DNA of 61,139 nt, from the NCBI GenBank assembly GCA_005116895.1, contig SWDO01000004.1, forward strand, positions 358,642-419,780. The letters are read 5' to 3'. The notes under the pieces are model-generated. The model worked only from the letters and a program-made list of their open reading frames with translations. It made no database searches and had not been told where the DNA came from. This document shows, piece by piece, positions 37,437 through 45,677 of the stretch. The first letter of the stretch is position 1, and each line of letters opens with the position of its first letter. The position numbers and the translations under genes are program-made. Origin of the DNA: Nitrospira sp. (GTDB lineage: Bacteria; Nitrospirota; Nitrospiria; Nitrospirales; Nitrospiraceae).

Positions 37437-39020
37437 ATGTTGGCCTATTCCTCTGCTGCTGCCTCATCAAGCATGAAATTCGGCAGCTTCTGCGGTGATT
37501 ACTTCATTGCTATCCGAAAGCAGGAAGGCCAGTTTACGGTAAAGGGGAACAAGGATCTATTCGTCGGTCACCAAATCGGTGAAGAAGGGACCTTCTTACA
37601 ATGGGAATGGACAGGGCTTCAATTGGTGGTCCGCAACGATCGGTATGGTTTATGTCCAGCCTATTATAGTCAAGGGCCCAAGGGATTCATCATCGCAACT
37701 TCCGTTCAACGCCTAATAGCGGAAGGTGTCTCTCCAGAACTAGACTACGACGCATTGGCCGTATTCCTTCGTCTTGGCACGTTTGTCGGAGACGATACTC
37801 CATACTCGGCTATTCGAGCCCTGCCGCCGGGCACACAGTTTACATGGTCGGGTGGCAGCGAATGTCCTACCGGGTGTGTGGTCCTAGGTGGAGCCACGAC
37901 CGGCCTCACCCGTGAAGCGGCCTACGAGCGCTACAACGAGCTTTTCAGCGAGGCCGTTACAAAAAGATCGACTGTTGCCGGTGATGTGGCAGTTGCTCTT
38001 TCGGGTGGGATGGACTCGCGGCATATCCTTTTAGAGCTATGCCGACTGGGAAGAAAGCCAAAGCTTTGCGTGACGGCTCAGATCTATCCGGGTGAGTCCA
38101 GTGAAGACCTGGATTACGCCAAACAAGTGGCGCAAGCTCTCGCGGTCCCCCACGTCGAAATCGAACAACCAAGGGATTGGGTGAATGCGGAAATTCAGAA
38201 GCTCCAGGCCACGAGCCTCGGTGCCTTGGAGCATAATTGGGGGATGGTCGTAGGACCTTATTTGCAACACAGAGTTGTGACGGTTTTTGATGGTTTGGGG
38301 GGGGATGTGCTCTCGGACTGTCGACACATTGTCACGCCTGCGCGACATGAGGCTTTCCAAGCTGGACGCTTTGCCGTCCTTGCTGAGGACATTCTGCAAA
38401 ATGAGTACGGAGGCGTCCGCTATTTGAAGCCCAAACTGGCTCGGCTGTTAAGCCGTGAACGGGCTATTCACCGCCTCTCGGTCGAGGCCGCGCGTTTTGC
38501 TGGGGCTCCCAATCCGGTAGTAGCCTTTACGTTCTGGAATCGGACCCGCTGAGCCGTCAGTCTGCTCCCTCATGGAGTTTGGAATCGATCGGTACAGGTG
38601 TTGACTCCATTTCTCGACCATACATTGTTTGACTTCCTCATTGGTCTTCCTATGGAGTTCGTCGGAGACTATACCTTTCATGCCGAAACGATCCGGCGCC
38701 ACTATCCTAGCCTCGCGCACATTCCATTTGTTTCAGGCCCTTGCCGAAGACCGAGCAACGGATCCCCTATTTTTCGAAAGATGGCACTCGATCTCCTAGC
38801 GCATGGGCTTCGATCCATTCCCTCATCCTACGTATCATTTCGACATGTCTTGCCACGGCTCATGCGGGCAATCATTGATCCAAGGTATAGCCCCTCTGTG
38901 CTATGGTTGGGACCAAGCATGTTGTATGGATTGGAACTGGAGAATTGTTCGACAGCTTATAAATTCGTTGATGGCTTCAGCCAACCCGCGAGCTCAATCA
39001 ACAGAATGGATGCTGAGTAG
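37437..39020 (+). pseudogene. Asparagine-synthetase-like gene broken by an in-frame TGA
   Basis: The ATG at 37437 follows GGAGGT. The N-terminal ~120 residues correspond to a class II glutaminase fold but lack the nucleophilic Cys2. The synthetase domain has the ATP pyrophosphatase motif VALSGGMDSRHIL, and FDGLGGDVL later. The frame stops at TGA 38550-38552 after FTFWNRTR. It then continues without any frame change through VLTPFLDHTLFDFLIGLP to 39020, which is the family's conserved C-terminal part. Homologues read RTRRE here, so a CGA-to-TGA transition is the simplest cause. The intact protein would be about 527 residues, like the AsnB-type proteins of exopolysaccharide clusters. Confidence 0.8.
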
Positions 39021-39131
39021 AGTAAGAAGCCTCTCGACCGCACCACCCCATGAAGAATCCTGATTGACAACGCGTTATCCGGTAGTGCAGCATCGGTTTC
39101 TTGTCAGCAGCCAGCCCACATTGAATTGGGT

Positions 39132-39207
39132 GAGCCGGTAGCTCAGTCGGTAGAGCATCGGACTTTTAATCCGCTGGTCGTGGGTTCGATTCCCACCCGA
39201 CCCACCA
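39132..39207 (+). tRNA. tRNA-Lys(TTT) with an abnormal acceptor stem
   Basis: D-arm GCTC...GAGC, anticodon loop CTTTTAA (anticodon TTT), T-arm GTGGG-TTCGATT-CCCAC, and an encoded CCA are all regular. The 3' acceptor strand CCGACCC calls for a 5' partner GGGTCGG, yet the DNA reads GGGT-GAGC-CGG: four extra bases inside the stem. Counted as 76 nt from 39132, pairs 2-71 and 4-69 mismatch, and 27-43 also mismatches. It may be a damaged or peculiarly processed gene. Confidence 0.8.
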
Positions 39208-39616
39208 TTTCCGCATCCAAGGCCGTCCTTGTTCGTCCGGCCATCAGCGGAAAATCCGCAGAAAATCAGCCCCACTGCCATAGCCTCCTCCATGAATATG
39301 CGAATGCCGTATTGTGTACAGCATTGGTTATTCTGACAAGCAGACAGCCGTCAGCGTGCCCGGTTCAATGAACTCACCACAGGCTTCGACAAATCCGCTC
39401 TTCGACACGCTCAGGAGGAACGGAGTCATAAGTGAGTATGAGAAAACAGAATCTGGAGCCACGGAACTTTCCTCGCGTATGAACCAACGGGCTATATGAA
39501 TCCGTTCCCTTTAGCCTTGTTACGTGGATGACATGAGACATCCATGCGTCCCCCGCGTTGACTGCCCCCACGGCGCAGTGCTAGAGTTTGGCCGCTTTTC
39601 GGACTTGCTTCCGATC
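39208..39616. other. Spacer between tRNA-Lys and tRNA-Val with an intergenic repeat
   Basis: No coding frame is convincing. At 39400-39415 is CTTCGACACGCTCAGG, a variant of the TTCGACAGGCTCAGG element scattered through many bacterial genomes. A related copy in opposite orientation lies at 50432-50447. CTTCGACAA at 39384-39392 looks like a partial second copy. Confidence 0.6.
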
Positions 39617-39691
39617 GGGCGATTAGCTCAGTGGTAGAGCGCTTCCTTCACACGGAAGAGGCCACAGGTTCGATACCTGTATCGCCCACCA
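39617..39691 (+). tRNA. tRNA-Val(CAC)
   Basis: 75 nt with perfect acceptor pairing GGGCGAT/ATCGCCC, discriminator A and encoded CCA. Anticodon stem CTTCC/GGAAG encloses TTCACAC, giving anticodon CAC for valine GUG codons. Confidence 0.96.
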
Positions 39692-39867
39692 TGCTTCCCT
39701 CAGCCTTACCATTCTATCCCGTGAGAAACATTGATCTTTACACCAGCGCGTGAACACCTCGAATTCTGGACAGAAGCGAGGGGGTCGGCTACACTTCTGA
39801 TTGTCTTTTGAGCGTATCTGGTTTGAGTCTCAAGTAGATGGGAGCCGAAACAAGAGAGGTCTACATA

Positions 39868-40209
39868 ATGAAAGCAACATCGACCATTCTGGGCATCATG
39901 ATGCTGGCCACGGTTGCCACCGGTTGCAGTACGACACACCAACAAGGCGGAAGTGTCGAGACTAAGGAATATACGCCTCCAACCAGTATCTACAACATTC
40001 TGGACAGCACCGCGTTGGTCTATTCGGACCCCGCTGCTGGTTCGGCTGTCAACGATCATCCCCTTCGTTGGCTCGGATTTGTCTCAAATCCGATCGGCCA
40101 TGCGTTCGACTATGGGATCAATCGTCCGATCTATAAGCTAGCAAACGGATTCTCGTATCTTTCCGGCTATACAGCGGAAGACAATATGGTAGACGCACAA
40201 CGTCGCTAG
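39868..40209 (+). CDS. Small lipoprotein of unknown function
   Basis: A 113-residue protein starting MKATSTILGIMMLATVATGCS. The lipobox VATGC at residues 16-20 marks it as a diacylated lipoprotein. The mature part contains AVNDHPLRWLGFVSNPIGHAFDYGINRPIY, a pattern rich in aromatic residues, and no cysteine. No family is recognised. AGAGAGG precedes the ATG, and a strong terminator follows the stop. Confidence 0.7.
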   Translation: MKATSTILGIMMLATVATGCSTTHQQGGSVETKEYTPPTSIYNILDSTALVYSDPAAGSAVNDHPLRWLGFVSNPIGHAFDYGINRPIYKLANGFSYLSGYTAEDNMVDAQRR

Positions 40210-40232
40210 TTTACCCAGTCCTTTAGAAACAG

Positions 40233-40266
40233 AAAAGGCCCGCTCTTCTCAAAGAGCGGGCCTTTT
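40233..40266 (+). terminator. Bidirectional terminator after the lipoprotein gene
   Basis: Perfect 15-bp stem AAAAGGCCCGCTCTT (40233-40247) / AAGAGCGGGCCTTTT (40252-40266) with a CTCA loop. The A and T ends make it work in both directions. Confidence 0.95.
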
Positions 40267-40301
40267 CATTTCCTCTTCGCGAAGACCCCCTCAAATCGTG
40301 T

Positions 40302-41483
40302 ATGGTTTGTAGTATGCAGGACAGGGATTGCCCGTCGAATTTCTTCAGGTCCGTATCTTTAGCCAGCCTCGTTGCGGTTGTGGGTCTGGTGATTGGGTGT
40401 GGCGGGTCCGCGGCTCCTGTGAAGCCCCCGCTCCCACCCTCGAAAAGTGATCTTGCCCTGCTCGTGTCAACGGCGCTCTGTGAGCGCAAGGTCGACTTCT
40501 TAAAAAAATACCCCCCCGTGACGTACGCCTCAACGAGTTGGGGAAGCGGGCAGGAGCTTGTCATTCCTATGCAAGGAAGTGCCTCGCACGGAGAGGAATC
40601 CTATTTCTTCGACGAAGATGACGTGCTGGTGGGGGCTTTGTTCACCTTCTCGAAGGGACTGGACCTCAAACCCTATCCGGTGCTTCGGCTCACGCTCTCT
40701 CAGCTGAAGCCGTCGGTCGAGTTCTACTTAAACGTGGCCCAATTGGAAACACGAATGAATATGGAGAGCAGTGCGCTCCTCGAGACTGGAGACGAGAAAA
40801 GCACGACCCAGTATCTCGTCACCGGTCCTCACGACCGTCCGGTCCTGCTCCAGGCTTCCTACACGATCGATCCCTATGTGCGCCTCTTTTCTCCGTACCG
40901 ACGGGAGTTTCTTGATCGGCTTCGCAATTTTGCAGGGGGTACGGGGGGGCAAACAATGGAGAGTCAGGGAACCGAGGATAAAGAGCCGTTCACGTCGTTG
41001 CAGCAATTCGCTCGTGGCCAAGCTGCTCAGCTCGCCTACTGCGGGGACAAAAACTATGAGATTGCGGCTGATGCGTACCAAAAGGCGATTGCTAGTGGAT
41101 TCACAAATAAGGTCTGGCTTGCCGAAGCTCGGCACAAACTTGGGGTTGCATGGCTCGTGAAAGGCCAACTCGAGAAAGCGAAAGCGGAGTTGTTGCAGTC
41201 ACTAACCCTCAGGCCTAACATCCCGGAGGTGTTGAACAATCTCGGCACGGTCCAGGTAAAATTAGGGGACACAGCGGCTGGCTTACGCTTGTTCGAAAAG
41301 GCGGTGACCCTGCGTCCCAACTATGCCCTGGCCCGATTCAATCTAGCCGGAGCGAGTGAAGCCACGAACCCCAAGCGCGCGCTCTCTGAGTACGAAACCT
41401 ATCTTGCTCTTGTGGAAGGGATACCCGAAGAGGAAGCCCGTATGGCACACGCCAAGGAACGGGTGAAGGTCTTGAAGCAGTAG
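40302..41483 (+). CDS. TPR-containing lipoprotein
   Basis: A 393-residue protein with a lipoprotein signal peptide (SLASLVAVVGLVIGCGG, lipobox VIGC). A roughly 200-residue domain of unknown type contains GQELVIPMQGSASHGEESYFFDEDDVLVG. From about residue 235 there are three to four tetratricopeptide repeats, for example HKLGVAWLVKGQLEKAKAELLQSLTLRPN and NLGTVQVKLGDTAAGLRLFEKAVTLRPN. The ATG at 40314 is an equally possible start. TPRs suggest a periplasmic scaffold or assembly role; the partner is unknown. Confidence 0.75.
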   Translation: MVCSMQDRDCPSNFFRSVSLASLVAVVGLVIGCGGSAAPVKPPLPPSKSDLALLVSTALCERKVDFLKKYPPVTYASTSWGSGQELVIPMQGSASHGEESYFFDEDDVLVGALFTFSKGLDLKPYPVLRLTLSQLKPSVEFYLNVAQLETRMNMESSALLETGDEKSTTQYLVTGPHDRPVLLQASYTIDPYVRLFSPYRREFLDRLRNFAGGTGGQTMESQGTEDKEPFTSLQQFARGQAAQLAYCGDKNYEIAADAYQKAIASGFTNKVWLAEARHKLGVAWLVKGQLEKAKAELLQSLTLRPNIPEVLNNLGTVQVKLGDTAAGLRLFEKAVTLRPNYALARFNLAGASEATNPKRALSEYETYLALVEGIPEEEARMAHAKERVKVLKQ

Positions 41484-41539
41484 CTCCGCGTCCTATCCGG
41501 ATTATCTTGAGTATTCTCAATTCGTGTGAAGAAAACGAC

Positions 41540-41989
41540 TCAGCCCCGAGCTCGTTCTTCCTGTTCTTGAAGGGTCTTGCACTCGATGCAGAGGGTGGTG
41601 ACCGGCCTGGCTTTAAGACGTTTGTAAGGGATATCTCCACCGCAGCGCTCGCAGATCCCGTAGGTCGCTACATTCATCCGTTCCAGGGCCTCGTCGATCT
41701 TCTTGAGCAACTTCCGCTCGCGATCCCGAATCCGCATGGAGAAGTTTTGATCGACCTCAGCAGAGGCCTGGTCGCTGACATCGGGAAAGGCCTCGAGGTC
41801 GCCGCGATGGGCCAGCACTTCTTCAACCTCACCAAGGATTGCTGTGCGCTGACGTTCAAGATCACGTCGGATGTCGGGATATTTCGCTCTCTTCGTACTT
41901 GCCTTCCCTTTCCTCGCGGAGCGAGCGGGGACTGCGGTGTTCGGTACCTTGGGCGAGGGCGGGCGTTTACTAGAAGACCGTGCTTTCAT
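41540..41989 (-). CDS. DksA/TraR-family zinc finger protein
   Basis: About 149 residues from the ATG at 41989 (an in-frame ATG at 42052 would add 21 residues). A lysine/serine-rich N-terminus of 40 residues leads into a coiled coil (DIRRDLERQRTAILGEVEEVL). Its tip carries DVSDQAS, like the D-x-x-D-x-A tip of DksA. The C-terminal zinc finger is CERCG...CIEC. DksA-type proteins bind the RNA polymerase secondary channel and modulate transcription with ppGpp. Convergent with the TPR lipoprotein gene. Confidence 0.85.
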   Translation of the reverse strand: MKARSSSKRPPSPKVPNTAVPARSARKGKASTKRAKYPDIRRDLERQRTAILGEVEEVLAHRGDLEAFPDVSDQASAEVDQNFSMRIRDRERKLLKKIDEALERMNVATYGICERCGGDIPYKRLKARPVTTLCIECKTLQEQEERARG

Positions 41990-42077
41990 ACGTTCATATT
42001 CTGCGGACGACAGGCCGCTGAAACTATACCAATCTGGCTGAGAGGGGGTCAATCAGGACTGGAAAGCCGTATACACA

Positions 42078-42680
42078 CTACAAATCCCGGCGACCCTCGA
42101 TCGATTTCAACAACGTCACTTCGTCCGCATACTCAATATCCATCCCCACTGGAATTCCATAAGCAATTCTGGAAACGCGTACGCCAAAGGGTTTAAGCAA
42201 TCGGGTCAGATAGATCGCGGTGGCTTCTCCTTCAATGGTAGGGTTCGTTGCGAGAATGATTTCTTCAACCCCGCCGAGTTTCACGCGCTCAACAAGCTCC
42301 TCAGCTTTGATGTCGCCCGGACCTATGCCGTCGAGTGGGGATAGCGCTCCCAACAAGACGTGATAGAGCCCGCGATAGGCGCCTGCCCGTTCGACGGCGT
42401 ATAGCGTACTTGGTTCTTCAACGACGAAGATCTTGGTCTGATCACGTTTCGGATCGAGGCAAAACTCACATAAGTCTGCTTCAGCGATATTGCGACATTG
42501 TCGGCAAAACGCCAACCCATCCTTCACTGCACGAATGGCATCCGCCAGGCGCAAGGCATCCTCTCGCTCGGCCTTCATGAGATGAAAGGCCAAGCGCTGG
42601 GCGCTCTTGTGACCGATTCCTGGGAGACGAACCAGTTCCTTGATCAATCTCGCCAACAAGCCCTGTTGATCGACGGCCAT
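42078..42680 (-). CDS. recR: Recombination protein RecR
   Basis: A 200-residue RecR: N-terminal helix-hairpin-helix LVRLPGIGHKSAQRLAFH, four-cysteine zinc finger CRQCRNIAEADLCEFC, and toprim domain with FVVEEPSTLYAVER and LATNPTIEGEATA. It works with RecO/RecF at gaps. It is last in the dnaX-ebfC-recR operon and begins only a few bases after the ebfC stop. Confidence 0.97.
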   Translation of the reverse strand: MAVDQQGLLARLIKELVRLPGIGHKSAQRLAFHLMKAEREDALRLADAIRAVKDGLAFCRQCRNIAEADLCEFCLDPKRDQTKIFVVEEPSTLYAVERAGAYRGLYHVLLGALSPLDGIGPGDIKAEELVERVKLGGVEEIILATNPTIEGEATAIYLTRLLKPFGVRVSRIAYGIPVGMDIEYADEVTLLKSIEGRRDL

Positions 42681-42682
42681 CG

Positions 42683-43006
42683 CTAAAACAGGCCTGGAAT
42701 TTTCATCCCGCCGGTCAGCGCTTTCATTTCGCCTTCCATCAATTCCTTGGCTTTGCGGAGCGCGTCGTTCGTCGCGGCCACCACAAGGTCCTGGAGCATA
42801 TCGACATCGCCGCTCTTTACGACCTCGGGATCGATCGCCACACTGACAATCTGCATCGCCCCGTTCGCTGTGACGGTGACAATCCCGCCGCCGGCCGTCC
42901 CGCTGGCGGTTTTTGACGCCGCTTGTTCCTGAATCTTGGCCATTTGTTCCTGCATGGCCTGAGCTTGCTTCAGAATGTTGCCCATATTACCGAAAGGACT
43001 TTTCAT
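42683..43006 (-). CDS. ebfC: YbaB/EbfC nucleoid-associated protein
   Basis: A 107-residue YbaB-family protein: MGNILKQAQAMQEQMAKIQE N-terminal helix, glycine-rich ASGTAGGGIVTVTANG turn, and VAATNDALRKAKELMEGEMKAL C-terminal helix. It binds DNA as a dimer. Its ATG overlaps the dnaX stop by four bases and recR follows directly, the conserved dnaX-ebfC-recR arrangement. Confidence 0.95.
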   Translation of the reverse strand: MKSPFGNMGNILKQAQAMQEQMAKIQEQAASKTASGTAGGGIVTVTANGAMQIVSVAIDPEVVKSGDVDMLQDLVVAATNDALRKAKELMEGEMKALTGGMKIPGLF

Positions 43007-44796
43007 TCGCTTGCCTCCTGCTGAGCTATAGGACGAACCTCGGCCAATTCGACGCCGAATATCTCGAGGGCCTGTTTCACCGTCGGGTTCGCTTTCGCAC
43101 GTTCGAACAACATCACCCGTTGTTCTTGTTCCTTGGCTGCTCGTATTTGGGCCATGGTCGGTCCCGGTGGATGGGTCTCAGTCAGCTCGATGATGCGGAC
43201 ACGTACGGGAGACCCCAACTGACGCTCGCATAGCTTTGATAACACCAGAAGATTTTCTTCCTTCTCCAACCTCGCTCTGGCCACGGTTGCCTGCTTGGCA
43301 AATCCTATAGTGACGAAGCCGCCCTCCATTCCAACAAACCTGCCGGCTTCGAGAAACGGTGCGATATTGGGAAATGAAGCGCCAACCTCTTCTTGGACTA
43401 CGTCCCACTGCAACGTTGGTTGTGGACCGACGGCTATGGGAGGCACGGTGGCTGGGGCGGTTGTCGTCATAGCAGGCGGTGGATTGTGAGATGGTTTAGG
43501 TGAGACCGTTGACCCTTCGTCCGTTTCCCCCCTGGGCGTGTGAGCAGGTTTAGGGATGGGCCGTGACGCCGTGGGTACGCCCTGGCGTAAAGTCTGAGGA
43601 GTTGATGGCCCGCTCTTGCGTTCTTCCGGTTTAGCTGGAGGTTTCTGGCTGGAAGACGACGCTGTCTGTGCTGGGCGGGCCTCCGTACCCTCTTGTTGGC
43701 GAAGCAGGCGAGTAGCTCGAACAGCCGCAGTCTCCACCACGAAGCGAGGGTGGCTACTGAATCGTAAAGAATCTTCCGCTTGGACGAAGATTGCCAGCAG
43801 TTCCTGAAACCGTTCCGGAGTCAGTATCTTGGCATCCATCGACAGCTGGCTCAGATCATCTTCCGAGGTTTCAATCAAACTACGCAGCTCGACCGTACTG
43901 GGAACGACTGCTGCCACCAGCAGATTACGGATGTGTTCCACGACTTCCGCGCAGAACGCCCGCAAGTCATGTCCCCGGTCCAGCAGGTTAGCCAGGCTGG
44001 CAAGGGCAGCAGGGCTGTCTTGGGCCAAAATCGCTCGGAGAAGTTCCTGCACCAGTTCTTGAGGCACGGCTCCCAAGAGCAGTTCGAGGTCTGCGTGGCT
44101 GATGGTTTTGCCGCCGTAGGCAATGGCCTGATCAAGCAAACTCAAGGCGTCACGCATACTCCCTTCACTGGCGCGAGCCAGGGCCACGAAGCTCCGTTCC
44201 TCAAGCGACAACTGATCTTGCGCTGCTACGTGCCGAAGTCGTTCGATGATTTCGGTCCTGGCGATCCGACGAAAGTTGTAATGCTGACATCGCGAGAGAA
44301 TCGTCGCGGGGATTTTGTGAATCTCCGTTGTCGCAAAGATGAACACGACATGTGCTGGTGGTTCTTCGAGTGTCTTCAAGAGAGCATTAAATGCCGAGTT
44401 TGAGAGCATGTGGACTTCATCGATAAGGTAGACTCGAAACTGACCACGAAACGGCGTGAAGCGAACGTTCTCGCGGATCTCTCGCACATCATCTACGCTG
44501 GTGTTAGACGCGCCGTCGATCTCGATGACATCAACCGAGTTTCCCTGTGCAATTTCACGGCAATTTTCACAGGTGTCGCAGGGATGACTTGTCGGTCCTC
44601 GTTCACAATTGAGTGCCTTCGCGAGGATTCGTGCGACGGTCGTTTTCCCCACACCTCGCGTGCCGGAAAAGAGATACGCGTGCGCGACTCGTTTCGTCGA
44701 GACGGCGTTCATCAATGTTTGGACGACATGGGGCTGACCGATCACATCGTCAAACGTGCCGGGACGATATTTGCGCGCGGAGACTTGGTAATCCAA
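43003..44796 (-). CDS. dnaX: DNA polymerase III subunits gamma/tau
   Basis: A 597-residue clamp loader ATPase. Walker A is GTRGVGKTT, the zinc module CERGPTSHPCDTCENC, Walker B YLIDEVHMLS, and the SRC motif LSRCQHYNF. After about residue 370 comes a proline/threonine-rich linker, then the tau C-terminal domain that contacts polymerase and helicase. The start is TTG (44796), because an upstream in-frame ATG is closed by a stop and family alignment begins at DYQVSARKYRP. I see no obvious programmed frameshift site. Confidence 0.95.
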   Translation of the reverse strand: MDYQVSARKYRPGTFDDVIGQPHVVQTLMNAVSTKRVAHAYLFSGTRGVGKTTVARILAKALNCERGPTSHPCDTCENCREIAQGNSVDVIEIDGASNTSVDDVREIRENVRFTPFRGQFRVYLIDEVHMLSNSAFNALLKTLEEPPAHVVFIFATTEIHKIPATILSRCQHYNFRRIARTEIIERLRHVAAQDQLSLEERSFVALARASEGSMRDALSLLDQAIAYGGKTISHADLELLLGAVPQELVQELLRAILAQDSPAALASLANLLDRGHDLRAFCAEVVEHIRNLLVAAVVPSTVELRSLIETSEDDLSQLSMDAKILTPERFQELLAIFVQAEDSLRFSSHPRFVVETAAVRATRLLRQQEGTEARPAQTASSSSQKPPAKPEERKSGPSTPQTLRQGVPTASRPIPKPAHTPRGETDEGSTVSPKPSHNPPPAMTTTAPATVPPIAVGPQPTLQWDVVQEEVGASFPNIAPFLEAGRFVGMEGGFVTIGFAKQATVARARLEKEENLLVLSKLCERQLGSPVRVRIIELTETHPPGPTMAQIRAAKEQEQRVMLFERAKANPTVKQALEIFGVELAEVRPIAQQEASE

Positions 44797-44892
44797 TTGT
44801 CGCGGTGCTCCCCTACATTAAGTCTTAAGAAAACCAGAAATTCAGGGACGCCAGGATGTTCCTAACATACGCCAAGTTTTTCGATAGTGAGT

Positions 44893-44993
44893 GGGGCTAG
44901 GTGATCCTGCGGCACATAGAACTGACTGCTTACCGTTGCTTCCTTCCGGATCTGGCGGGGTTCACAGGGTTCTATTGCACAGGGCCCAGCCCC
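44893..44993 (-). ncRNA. ffs: Signal recognition particle RNA, small bacterial type
   Basis: On the minus strand the ends pair (GGGGCTGGG with the 3' CTAGCCCC). The apical domain carries the invariant tetraloop region CCGGAAGGAAGCA with flanking CCGCCAGAT and ACGGTAAGCAG, as in 4.5S RNA. About 101 nt, no Alu domain. It lies just upstream of dnaX on the same strand, a common arrangement. Confidence 0.95.
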
Positions 44994-45099
44994 TATTCTC
45001 GATCGAGACCCTCCAGCCCAGCCCAAGCTTCAGGTGTCTATCCGCCCACGGAAATTACGATACAGCGATAAGGAGCAGGCGGTACACACGAAATGCGTA

Positions 45100-45189
<90 letters not shown>

Positions 45190-45430
45190 GCATCGAGAAG
45201 TGTAAAGGGACCGCATCTTAGCATGCGTGTTCATGACCAGCAAGGTGACCGGCCCTTGTCGATGCTATTCGAAATGAGGAGGCAGCTCCCTTAGGATGAC
45301 GGTCGCCTTGAAGTGCGCCACAGTGAATGTATGGGTAGAGTTTTCGGTGAGTAACCGGGATAGAGGAAATCAGTAAATAGCCGAGCTGGATCATCCATAC
45401 AGATGAGTGGGGTACCCTCGGTCGTATGGG
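45190..45430. other. Spacer between divergent tRNA-Ser and tRNA-Leu
   Basis: No convincing coding frame or RNA fold was found in this part of the spacer. The promoter candidate for the tRNA-Leu/tig side begins right after it at 45431. Confidence 0.4.
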
Positions 45431-45459
45431 TTGACATTATAGGTGTCCAACGGTACAAC
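45431..45459 (+). promoter_or_regulatory. Sigma70-type promoter before tRNA-Leu and tig
   Basis: TTGACA (45431-45436), a 17-base spacer, then TACAAC (45454-45459), about 90 bp before the tRNA. The -35 is perfect and the -10 moderate. Confidence 0.55.
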
Positions 45460-45553
45460 GCTATACGACATCGCGTGTTTTTGCAGTCTTAGCCACTCTT
45501 GATTAGTTAATCTAATAGGTATGGAGTGGCAGCTCTGCGGTATCCTCTACCAT

Positions 45554-45636
45554 GCGAGAGTGGCGGAACTGGCAGACGCGCGAGACTTAGGATCTCGTGG
45601 GCAACCGTGGGGGTTCAAGTCCCCCCTCTCGCACCA
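45554..45636 (+). tRNA. tRNA-Leu(TAG)
   Basis: 83 nt. Acceptor GCGAGAG/CTCTCGC, discriminator A, encoded CCA. Anticodon stem CGAGA/TCTCG with loop CTTAGGA (anticodon TAG), long variable arm, T-loop GTTCAAGTC. Only 41 bp separate its 3' end from the trigger factor start, so the two probably share a transcript. Confidence 0.96.
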
Positions 45637-45677
45637 CTATGACAAACACTTATGGAGTAGGGAGTCCCATTTCGACG

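Noticed and set aside
39384..39415. CTTCGACA repeats considered as a CRISPR remnant or attachment site
   Set aside because: There are only two unequal copies close together, without regular spacers, an integrase gene or duplicated tRNA end.
43003..44796. Programmed frameshift in dnaX for a separate gamma subunit
   Set aside because: I could not find an A-rich slippery heptamer followed by a stem-loop around the end of the ATPase part.
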